Part shown: positions 1 through 6,615 of the stretch, piece by piece
How the letters are laid out: every line of letters begins with the position of its first letter
How positions within the stretch are numbered: the stretch's first letter is position 1
Source: an uncultured Collinsella sp.
GTDB taxonomy: Bacteria > Actinomycetota > Coriobacteriia > Coriobacteriales > Coriobacteriaceae
Assembly: GCA_900549215.1 (NCBI GenBank)
Contig: URNJ01000070.1
Location: 1-8,484 of the forward strand
DNA length: 8,484 nucleotides
Direction of reading: 5' to 3'
Program-made: the position numbers and the translations under genes
The notes under the pieces: model-generated
Database searches by the model: none
The model's input: only the letters and a program-made list of their open reading frames with translations
What the model was told of the DNA's origin: nothing

Positions 1-1758
1 GCGCTCGAGGAAGCCGCGCGTGCAGCCGGGGCTCACGTGCTCCCACGGCAGGCGCCAGTCTAACTCGTAGGGCAGGTGCACGAGCTCATTGAGGTCGATG
101 CCGTTTTTGGCAGCAGCTTCCTTCCAGTTATCGAGCGAGAAATGCTCTACCCAGGCGTCAAAGCGAGAGCCCGAGCGCCAAGCGTCGATGATGACGGGCG
201 TCATGTCACGACCGGCGCGGGACAGCGCAGCCTCGATGAGCGAGGTCTCGGCATCGTGGTAATGAACGCGGACGGCACGGTTGCGAACGCTCGTGATGAG
301 CAGCTTCTGGCGACGCTTGACGTCGTCGTAGTCGAGCTGCGGGCACCACTGGAACGGCGTGGCAGCCTTGGGGATAAAGACCGAAACCGAGATCGACACC
401 GAGATCGAGCCGCGACGAGCCTTGGGCACCACGGAACGACCGAGCTCCAGCACGTGATCGGCCAGATTGGCGATGGCCACGATGTCCTCGTCGCGCTCGC
501 CGGGAAGGCCCATCATAAAGTAGAGCTTCATGCGGTTCCAACCGGCCTCGAAGGCCGCCTTGGCCGCACGGTCCAGGTCCTCCTCGGTCACGTTCTTGTT
601 AATGATGTCGCGCATGCGCTGGCTGCCGGCCTCGGGCGCGAACGTCAGGCCGCCCTTCTTTTCGCCGGCGACCGACTCGGCCATATCCACGCCAAACGAA
701 TCCAGGCGCTGCGACGGAATAGACACGCGAATACCCGTATCCTCCAGGCGATGGTTGAGCCTGCCGAGCACATCGCGAATGCAGGAGTGGTCGGTCGTGG
801 AGAGCGAGGTCAGCGACACCTCGTCATAGCCGGTCTTTTCCAGACCCTGAATCACCGACGAGACGATCTGGTCGGCCGAGCGCTCACGCACCGGGCGATA
901 CGTCATGCCGGCCTGGCAAAAACGACAGCCGCGGGCGCAGCCGCGCAGGATCTCGATAGACAGGCGGTCGTGGACCAGCTGCGCATAGGGCACGCACGAC
1001 TGCGACAGCGGATTCGTGGCGCCGAAATCCACGACGACGCGCTTGTAGACCACGGTCGGCGCATCCTTGCCCTCACGCGGCACGGTGTAGCCATGCGGCG
1101 AGCAGGGCTCGTCGTGACAAACCTCATAGAGCGACGGCACGTAGTTGCCGGCAATGGATGCAAGCTGCTCGACAATCTGCGCGCGCGGGACTCCTTCGTC
1201 ACGCAGACGGCGATGCAACTGGCAGGTCTCGAGCAGCGATTCCTCGCCCTCGCCGATGAGGATAACATCGAAGAAGGCCGCGTACGGCTCGGGGTTGTAC
1301 ACCGAGGGGCCGCCGGCGATGATAATGGGGTCGTCCTCGGTGCGGTCAGCCGCTAACAGCGGAATACCAGCGAGGTCGAGTGCCTCGAGGAAGTTCGTCA
1401 CCGCCATCTCGTGCGGCACATGCAGGCCGACGATATCAAACGAAGCGACCGGCGCTGCACCCTCGAGCGACAGCAGCGGAATGCCTGCCTCGCGCATGGC
1501 GTCACCCATATCGGGCCACGGCACATAGCCGCGCTCGCAGGAGATGCCCTCGGCCTGGTTAAGGATGTTGTAGAGGATGGCGATGCCCTGGTTGGGCAGA
1601 CCGACCTCGTACACATCCGGGTAGATCAGGCAGCAACGGTAGTCGGCATCGGCCTTGGAAAGCGTGCCCCACTCGTGATCGATATAGCGACTCGGCTTCT
1701 CGACCTTGGCGAGCAACGGCTCAATTAAATGAAAACAGTCTTGGTATGCAACGCGCAA
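1..1758 (-). CDS. TIGR03960-type radical SAM protein (3' end cut by window)
   Basis: Predicted radical S-adenosylmethionine enzyme; the substrate of this family is not established to my knowledge. The visible 586 residues have no internal stop. N-terminus: VEKPSRYIDHEWG (17-29), typical of the family. Residues about 40-190 form a Rossmann-like, B12-binding-type domain (YPDVYEVGLPNQGIAIL, FDIVGLHVPHEM, IAGGPSVYNPEPYAAFFD, LIGEGEE), without an obvious DxHxxG cobalamin motif. The radical SAM core has the cluster motif C274-x3-C278-x2-C281 in ILRGCARGCRFCQAGMT, followed by YRPVRERSADQI, SLTSLSTTDHSC, GGLTFAPEAGSQRMRDII, KLYFMMGLPGE and TPFQWCPQ. The end (LPWEHVSPGC) matches the family's late LPWDH region, so little of the core is missing; a C-terminal DUF2344 fusion cannot be judged. 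The start is TTG at 1758, with AGGGG 7 bases upstream overlapping the previous stop; the frame is open further upstream but homology begins here. Family members often precede DUF2344, rng and rplU. Confidence 0.9.
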   Translation of the reverse strand, partial: MRVAYQDCFHLIEPLLAKVEKPSRYIDHEWGTLSKADADYRCCLIYPDVYEVGLPNQGIAILYNILNQAEGISCERGYVPWPDMGDAMREAGIPLLSLEGAAPVASFDIVGLHVPHEMAVTNFLEALDLAGIPLLAADRTEDDPIIIAGGPSVYNPEPYAAFFDVILIGEGEESLLETCQLHRRLRDEGVPRAQIVEQLASIAGNYVPSLYEVCHDEPCSPHGYTVPREGKDAPTVVYKRVVVDFGATNPLSQSCVPYAQLVHDRLSIEILRGCARGCRFCQAGMTYRPVRERSADQIVSSVIQGLEKTGYDEVSLTSLSTTDHSCIRDVLGRLNHRLEDTGIRVSIPSQRLDSFGVDMAESVAGEKKGGLTFAPEAGSQRMRDIINKNVTEEDLDRAAKAAFEAGWNRMKLYFMMGLPGERDEDIVAIANLADHVLELGRSVVPKARRGSISVSISVSVFIPKAATPFQWCPQLDYDDVKRRQKLLITSVRNRAVRVHYHDAETSLIEAALSRAGRDMTPVIIDAWRSGSRFDAWVEHFSLDNWKEAAAKNGIDLNELVHLPYELDWRLPWEHVSPGCTRGFLER

Positions 1759-1765
1759 CGGAAAA

Positions 1766-1770
1766 CCCCT
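1766..1770 (-). promoter_or_regulatory. Ribosome binding site that sets the TTG start of the radical SAM gene
   Basis: AGGGG overlaps the stop codon TAG of the DUF697-like gene and lies 7 bases before the TTG at 1758. No ATG or GTG near the start of the family homology competes, so the TTG is the best start. Confidence 0.65.
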
Positions 1771-2698
1771 AAGCAGCGAGATCTGATGCGTCCTGATAGG
1801 ACGCCATAGGACGGGTAGCGCCCGCGACCGCAGTCACCAGATCGCGAACGCGGGAAAACGTGGCAGTGACCACCTCGTTAGCACGGCTGTAGTCGACATC
1901 GCGCTCGTAGAGCGAAACGAGCGCACGGCCCATGCCATAGGTGCCCGCGGCAGCAGCGAGCGCCTTGACGGCAAACCCAATATGCGGCGTCTGCTTGACG
2001 AGCGCGCGGGTGACCGCGCGGATCACAAGACCGCCGGCAAGCACGCCCGCGACCTCGTAGCCGCGCTCAGGCTTAATGCCGCGTCCAAAGACGGCAGCGA
2101 GCTCAAAGAGCATGCCCACCTGCGCCAGCGCCATAACGGGATAATCGGTGCCCGGCAAAAACACCAAAGCCCCGGTCGCCATATTGGTGAGCGCACACGA
2201 GGTGATGATACGATTGGCCGCCGCGATGCGCATGAAGGCAAAGTTCGCCGCAAAAGCCGTTTCCTTGTCGGTGCGATCGAGAATCCAGCGGGCAAGCGTC
2301 TCGAGCAGATACGTCTTATCGGTTGCCGCCACCACACCGAGCATGGGCGTGGACTCCTCGATAAACGGCACCTCCACAGCAGACTCGGCAAGCACGCACA
2401 CGGGCGCGCCGGCGATCACGAGCTCCTGCACGGCACTCTCCAAGCGGTCGGAACCACACGAGAGCACCAGCACCACATCGGTATCGGTCTTTGGAGCAAT
2501 TCGCTCCTCCCCCAGACGCTCGACGCGCACAATGCCCGAGGTCGTCTGCGGCACAAAGGCGTCACGCACCGTCTCGGCCAGAAAGCGCGAGGCGGACGAA
2601 TCCAGATAGACCGAGACGCGCACCGGCGTATCGGAATCCTTCTTAACGGACGCGCCCATCTTAAAAGCGCGGGTCAGCTTATCTACGGGAATTTTCAT
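1769..2698 (-). CDS. DUF697-like protein with a degenerate G-domain-like N-terminal half, function unknown
   Basis: I do not recognise a characterised function. The 309-residue product falls into two parts. Residues about 26-140 look like an alpha/beta fold: strands VRVSVYL (26-32), DVVLVLS (74-80), APVCVLAES (98-106) and MLGVVAA (119-125), ending with a helix LLETLARWILD. The strand order recalls the later strands of a GTPase domain, but there is no GxxxxGK[ST] P-loop and no NKxD motif. Residues about 147-265 resemble DUF697, a hydrophobic helical domain often fused to GTPases: AANRIITSCALTNMATGAL, LPGTDYPVMALAQVGMLFEL, AAVFGRG, then two more Ala/Gly-rich hydrophobic helices and AAGTYGMGRALVSLYER. 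The LPGTD-Q-x-x-M pattern is the main basis for that assignment. ATG start with GGAGGGG 6 bases upstream. It lies 18 bases after rodA and 10 bases before the radical SAM gene, so it is almost surely co-transcribed with both. A membrane-associated elongasome accessory role is inference only. Confidence 0.7.
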   Translation of the reverse strand: MKIPVDKLTRAFKMGASVKKDSDTPVRVSVYLDSSASRFLAETVRDAFVPQTTSGIVRVERLGEERIAPKTDTDVVLVLSCGSDRLESAVQELVIAGAPVCVLAESAVEVPFIEESTPMLGVVAATDKTYLLETLARWILDRTDKETAFAANFAFMRIAAANRIITSCALTNMATGALVFLPGTDYPVMALAQVGMLFELAAVFGRGIKPERGYEVAGVLAGGLVIRAVTRALVKQTPHIGFAVKALAAAAGTYGMGRALVSLYERDVDYSRANEVVTATFSRVRDLVTAVAGATRPMASYQDASDLAA

Positions 2699-2704
2699 AG
2701 CAAA

Positions 2705-2711
2705 CCCCTCC
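2705..2711 (-). promoter_or_regulatory. Ribosome binding site of the DUF697-like gene
   Basis: GGAGGGG is 6 bases before the ATG at 2698, inside the 18-base gap after rodA. It is a strong site, which supports the reading frame as a translated gene. Confidence 0.7.
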
Positions 2712-2716
2712 AGCGG

Positions 2717-3943
2717 TTACGCGGCGCCCGAACGATGCCGCCATATGGATTGTACGATACCCACCGTCAGCAGTTGGATCATCATCGAAGACGAACCAAA
2801 GCTAATAAACGGTAGCGGAATACCGGTAATCGGCATCATGCCGATGCACATGCCGATGTTCTCAAAGGTCTGGAATGCCCACATGCCGACGATACCTACG
2901 CACGACAGACGCAGGAACAGCGACTCACACTTAAAGGCGACGCGAATCGTCGAAAAGATCAGCAGCACGTAGAGGCACAGGAGAAAAAAGGAACCGCAAA
3001 AACCAAAGGTCTCGGACAGGAAGGCGAAGACGAAGTCGGTGTGGAACTCAGGCAGAAAGCCGCCGGCCGACTGCGTCGCATGGCCCAAACCCTTACCAAA
3101 GAAGCCGCCCGAGCCAACGGCGATAAGCGACTGCTGCAGGTTGTAGGCATCGTCCGAATCGGCATTATCGGGGTCGATAAAGACCGTCAGACGGTTCATC
3201 TGATACTGCTTGATGAGCACATCGTGGCCGAGCAACGAATCAAAGACCGAATCGAGCGCCAGAACGAGGGCCACCAGGCCCACGAGCAGGGCCAGAGTCG
3301 ACAGCACCCATTCGCGGCGTGCACCGCTCATACAAATGACGATGGCGCCCGAAACAAGCACGACCAGGCCCGAGCCCAGGTCGCCCATGGCAACGACGGC
3401 CAAAAACGGAATGGACAGCATGCCGCAGAGCTTGACGTAGTCGCGAACGGTATCGATGCGACCGTTATACTGCGAGCCAAGCGTAGCAATAAAGAAGATC
3501 GTGATGAGCTTGGCGAGCTCGACCGGCTGGAAGGTAAGACCGATACCGGGAATCTTGATCCAGCCCGTCATGCCCAGACCGCCTGTATAGGACAGACCCG
3601 GAATCTTGGGCGAGAGGATCACGATCAGGTCGATGACGAGCAACGCCGTCGAGAAATTGGAAATACCGCGCAGGTCGGTACGCCAGACCAGCACCGCCAG
3701 CACCGCTCCGATGCCAATTCCCAGCAGATGGCGTGAGAACGAAGCGTCGGCCTTAAACTGCGAAGCCGACCAGATAATGATGGCACCGTAGGCGACGAGA
3801 GCCACAGTAGCCACGAGCACACCGATATGCACCTTTTGGCGAAACGTGCCGCGCGAGGCCGAAAGTTGCTTGTTGACACGGTCCAGGCTGCTGCGAGAGC
3901 CGGTCTTGGTTGAACGGAACAGATCCGCCGGAGAAAAATCCAT
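2717..3943 (-). CDS. rodA: RodA, SEDS-family peptidoglycan glycosyltransferase
   Basis: Multi-spanning membrane enzyme that polymerizes lipid II into glycan strands and works with PBP2. It has 408 residues with about ten hydrophobic segments from residue 40 onward. SEDS signatures are clear: GLTFQPVELAKL (135-146), MGDLGSGLV, RLTVFIDPDNAD (251-262), YNLQQSLIAVGSGGFFGKGL (267-286), FLPEFHTDFVFAFLSE (296-310) and TGIPLPFISFGSSSM (373-387). D303 in HTDF matches the aspartate known to be needed for polymerase activity in RodA. The first 37 residues are an extra hydrophilic, Ser/Thr- and Arg/Lys-rich cytoplasmic segment. The start ATG has AGGAGG 5 bases upstream, and that site overlaps the PBP2 stop codon, so the two genes are probably translationally coupled. 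FtsW is the alternative; the mre/PBP2 context makes RodA the better name. Confidence 0.95.
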   Translation of the reverse strand: MDFSPADLFRSTKTGSRSSLDRVNKQLSASRGTFRQKVHIGVLVATVALVAYGAIIIWSASQFKADASFSRHLLGIGIGAVLAVLVWRTDLRGISNFSTALLVIDLIVILSPKIPGLSYTGGLGMTGWIKIPGIGLTFQPVELAKLITIFFIATLGSQYNGRIDTVRDYVKLCGMLSIPFLAVVAMGDLGSGLVVLVSGAIVICMSGARREWVLSTLALLVGLVALVLALDSVFDSLLGHDVLIKQYQMNRLTVFIDPDNADSDDAYNLQQSLIAVGSGGFFGKGLGHATQSAGGFLPEFHTDFVFAFLSETFGFCGSFFLLCLYVLLIFSTIRVAFKCESLFLRLSCVGIVGMWAFQTFENIGMCIGMMPITGIPLPFISFGSSSMMIQLLTVGIVQSIWRHRSGAA

Positions 3944-3948
3944 CGCAA

Positions 3949-3954
3949 CCTCCT
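3949..3954 (-). promoter_or_regulatory. Ribosome binding site of rodA overlapping the PBP2 stop
   Basis: A consensus AGGAGG shares two bases with the mrdA stop codon (TAGGAGG) and is 5 bases before the rodA ATG. The overlap fits balanced, coupled production of the PBP2-RodA pair; the coupling is inference. Confidence 0.75.
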
Positions 3955-6022
3955 ATCGAACCGAAGAATCGCCCGAGGCCGAAGAGGTATCGGGCTCGCC
4001 ATAAATCACGCCGAGCACGTCGCGCACGACATGCATCGCGGTATCTGAGCCACCGCCGCCCTGCTCCAGGACGGTAGCGACGACATACTTGGGGTCATCG
4101 GCCGGTGCATAGGCGCAGAACCACGCGTATTCATCCTCGCCACTTTTCTCGCCCGTGCCCGACTTGCCGTATACCTGCGGCGTCAGGGTGCCAAAGTGAG
4201 CCGCCAGGGACGTCGATGCCGTGTAAATCACGTCGTGCATGCCGTTGCGAACAAGAGCCAAATCCGAATCGCTGTTGATCTTGGCCTCCAGGCGCTTCTT
4301 CTTGCCCTTGCCGTTGTACTTATAGGCATCGCCGTCGCCATCGCGCGACACGGCAGACAAAAACACGTGAGGCACGTACTGTTTGCCGCCGTTGGCAAGA
4401 CCCATATAGGCACACGCCATCTGCAGGGGCGTCACCAGGATGTCGCCCTGACCGATGGCAATGTTGGTCATATCGCCGGCATTCCACTTGCGGTCCTCGG
4501 CAGAGGCGTCGGTGAAGTACGACTCTTTCCACTCGGCATCGGGAATACGGCCCGCGCCTTCACTCGGCAGATCGATACCGCAGGTCTTGCCCAGGCCCCA
4601 GCGACGAAAGACCTCCTGCAGGCCCTCGGAATGCTGCTCGTCATAAAAAAACGCCTTGCCCATGTCGTAGAAGACGGGGTCGCACGAGTTGGCGATACCC
4701 GACTGCAGCGTCATGGTGCCGTGGCCGGAATGCAGCCAGCAGTACTTGCCCCACGACTTGCCCAGGCCCGTCCAATAGCCCGTGCAGTTGGTTGTCTGCG
4801 TTGAAGTGTAGGTTCCAAACTCAAGACCGGCCAGTGCCGAGAGCGGCTTGATGGTCGAGGCCGACATGTACTGTCCGCTAATGGCGCGGTTGAGCAGCGG
4901 GTGCGAACCCTTGTCATCATTTAGCTCGGTCCACACGTCATTTGAGACGCCGCCGATAAAGACGGACGGATCAAACTTGGGCTCGCTCGCCATGCCCAGG
5001 ATCTCGCCATTGTTGGGATCGAGACACACCACAGCGCCGTTGCCGGCATTGCTGTAGCCGGTGGTCTTGGCAAGCTCGATAGCGCTCGCCAGCGCCGTCT
5101 CACAGGCCTGTTGGATCTTAAGGTCGAGCGTGAGCTTAATGTCGGAGCCGGCCTTCGCGGGCACAGCGCCGGCCTGACCGGTCACATTGCCCGAGGCATC
5201 GACCTTGACGGTCTGCTCGCCACGAATACCCTGCAGCAGGTTTTCGTAGTAGCTCTCAACGCCCGCCTGGCCCACGATATCGCCCGACTGGTACGTAATC
5301 TTGCCAGCAGAAGCATCATCATCGCCAGAGGTTTTCTTATTCTGGGCCTCGAGCTGCTCGGAGGTAATGGTGCCGGTATAGCCCAAGATATGGCATGCCG
5401 TCTCGCCGTATGGATACTGGCGTTCGGTACGCTCGGCAATCTTGACGCCCGGGAACTCGCCGGCATGCTCCTGAATATAGGCAACCGTGGAGCGACGGAC
5501 GTCCGTCGCGATGGTATGCAGGCTCTGAGCGCCCTCTGTATTGTCCTGAATATTGCGAAGGACCGCCACATAAGGCATTCCAAGCACGTTGGCAAGATGG
5601 CGAACCAGAACCTCATCCTCGGCAAGGTCGCGGTAGGCCACGACAGCAAGTGAGGGACGGTTCTGGACAAGCGCCACGCCATTGCGGTCGAGGATGCGGC
5701 CGCGCACAGCGGGTGTGGTAACGGTGCGAGTCTGATTACTATTGGCCTGCTTCTCGTAATAGTCCGACGAGACCATCTGCATGCCCCACAGCTTGACGGC
5801 AAGTGCCGCAAACATCGCGCCCACACCCGTGGTGAGGATGGAAAAGCGGCCCTTAAAGGCGGTCGCCGCGGTATTGCCCTCGCCCTCGGTGGCGCGCGGG
5901 GCCGTTCCATGCTGCGTATCGTAGGTAAAACGGGAATCGCCACGACGCATGATGACCAGCGCGACCACGATGGCCACAACCAGCACGATACCGGCGATAA
6001 TAACCGTCAACTGGGAAGACAT
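3953..6022 (-). CDS. mrdA: Penicillin-binding protein 2, class B peptidoglycan transpeptidase of the elongasome
   Basis: D,D-transpeptidase that cross-links new peptidoglycan strands outside the membrane, paired with RodA. It has 689 residues. The dimerization (pedestal) domain spans about 95-290, with RGRILDRNGVALVQNRPS (107-124), YPYGETACHILGYTG (203-217) and GQAGVESYYENLLQGIRG (251-268). The transpeptidase domain spans about 295-670 with all three catalytic motifs: S389-T-I-K392 (nucleophile S389), S446-C-D448 and K620-S-G-T623. The KSGT form in place of KTGT also occurs in E. coli PBP2. The CTGYW...CW...GHG stretch at 413-435 is a PBP2 hallmark. Unusually there are two hydrophobic stretches near the N-terminus (about 5-25 and 60-80) separated by a polar, net basic linker; most class B PBPs have one. 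A polar Asp-rich insertion lies at about 228-241. Start ATG with GGGAGG 7 bases upstream. FtsI/PBP3 is the alternative, but adjacency to rodA and mreD favours PBP2. Confidence 0.95.
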   Translation of the reverse strand: MSSQLTVIIAGIVLVVAIVVALVIMRRGDSRFTYDTQHGTAPRATEGEGNTAATAFKGRFSILTTGVGAMFAALAVKLWGMQMVSSDYYEKQANSNQTRTVTTPAVRGRILDRNGVALVQNRPSLAVVAYRDLAEDEVLVRHLANVLGMPYVAVLRNIQDNTEGAQSLHTIATDVRRSTVAYIQEHAGEFPGVKIAERTERQYPYGETACHILGYTGTITSEQLEAQNKKTSGDDDASAGKITYQSGDIVGQAGVESYYENLLQGIRGEQTVKVDASGNVTGQAGAVPAKAGSDIKLTLDLKIQQACETALASAIELAKTTGYSNAGNGAVVCLDPNNGEILGMASEPKFDPSVFIGGVSNDVWTELNDDKGSHPLLNRAISGQYMSASTIKPLSALAGLEFGTYTSTQTTNCTGYWTGLGKSWGKYCWLHSGHGTMTLQSGIANSCDPVFYDMGKAFFYDEQHSEGLQEVFRRWGLGKTCGIDLPSEGAGRIPDAEWKESYFTDASAEDRKWNAGDMTNIAIGQGDILVTPLQMACAYMGLANGGKQYVPHVFLSAVSRDGDGDAYKYNGKGKKKRLEAKINSDSDLALVRNGMHDVIYTASTSLAAHFGTLTPQVYGKSGTGEKSGEDEYAWFCAYAPADDPKYVVATVLEQGGGGSDTAMHVVRDVLGVIYGEPDTSSASGDSSVR

Positions 6023-6029
6023 CTACGGG

Positions 6030-6035
6030 CCTCCC
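6030..6035 (-). promoter_or_regulatory. Ribosome binding site of mrdA (PBP2)
   Basis: GGGAGG immediately follows the mreD stop codon and is 7 bases before the ATG at 6022. The arrangement suggests that ribosomes ending mreD may reinitiate on mrdA. Confidence 0.7.
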
Positions 6036-6602
6036 CTATTTGAGCTTGCGGGTCTTGGGCTTAAAGCGCATACCCGACTGGCGTCCGCCACGTGCGGAGA
6101 ATCCATAGCCGGACTGCGGCACGACGCCGGACATCAAAAACGGAATGGCAACCAGACCCGTCAGGATCGAGGACGGCAGCGCATGGCCGAAGATCGCCAC
6201 GACAAAGCTCGTCTCCAAACCCATAAACAGCAAGATGATGCTGTAAATCACATTAATGACGAGCGCAAAGGCGCCCACGGTGACGCCGCGCGCACTCGGG
6301 GTACCGCCCGTCTGACCGACGGCGCTGTGCACCAGGGCAAAAGAACCCACGGTCAGCAGGAGCGACATAACGCCCACCGGCACGGCAGCGGACAGGTCAT
6401 AGAACAAGCCGCTGCAAAAACCGCACACGACGGCACGGGCCGGGTCGCCCGAGAACACGCTTAGGCACACCAGGATAATCATGAAGTTGACGCGACCGCC
6501 CGCAATGGAGATCTGCGGTGCCAGGCCTGCCTGCAGCAGCACGCACACGATGGCGGCGATTACAAACGTGCGGGAGCTCATCCCCTGCTCGTGTAGATCC
6601 AT
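6036..6602 (-). CDS. mreD: Rod shape-determining protein MreD
   Basis: Small polytopic membrane protein of the elongasome that partners MreC in controlling RodA-PBP2. From the preferred start it has 188 residues with about five hydrophobic segments (roughly 11-30, 34-50, 54-92 as a long pair, 105-128 and 132-157). It shows the MreD-like GFCSGLFYDLSAAVPVG stretch and ends in a basic cytoplasmic tail (GMRFKPKTRKLK). Two ATGs compete: 6608 has the G run only one base upstream, while 6602 has AGGGGG at a 7-base distance, so I chose 6602; using 6608 would add two residues. MreD sequences are poorly conserved, so the call rests on size, hydrophobic pattern, the YDL motif and the position right after mreC. 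The stop TAG at 6038-6036 abuts the PBP2 ribosome binding site. Confidence 0.92.
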   Translation of the reverse strand: MDLHEQGMSSRTFVIAAIVCVLLQAGLAPQISIAGGRVNFMIILVCLSVFSGDPARAVVCGFCSGLFYDLSAAVPVGVMSLLLTVGSFALVHSAVGQTGGTPSARGVTVGAFALVINVIYSIILLFMGLETSFVVAIFGHALPSSILTGLVAIPFLMSGVVPQSGYGFSARGGRQSGMRFKPKTRKLK

Positions 6603-6609
6603 GGACATG

Positions 6610-6615
6610 CCCCCT
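6610..6615 (-). promoter_or_regulatory. Ribosome binding site that sets the mreD start
   Basis: AGGGGG overlaps the mreC stop codon TAG and lies 7 bases before the ATG at 6602, but only one base before the ATG at 6608. The spacing favours 6602 as the real start. Confidence 0.6.

Noticed and set aside
76..1356. A 426-residue open frame on the plus strand
   Set aside because: It lies fully antisense to the radical SAM gene, whose translation shows clear family motifs throughout. The plus-strand product is Arg/His/Gly/Ala-rich with no recognisable domain, as expected from the complement of GC-rich codons.
1982..2815. A 277-residue open frame on the plus strand
   Set aside because: Antisense to the DUF697-like gene and the end of rodA. 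The minus-strand frame has a strong Shine-Dalgarno, operon spacing and a protein-like hydrophobic pattern; the plus-strand product is His/Arg-rich without structure.
3041..3736. A 231-residue open frame on the plus strand
   Set aside because: Antisense to the conserved core of rodA; composition is His/Gln/Arg/Asp-rich, the complement of membrane-helix codons.
5182..5979. A 265-residue minus-strand frame inside the PBP2 gene
   Set aside because: It is a frame-shifted reading of the PBP2 gene, rich in Arg, Ser and Pro with no motif, while the PBP2 frame has all catalytic motifs.
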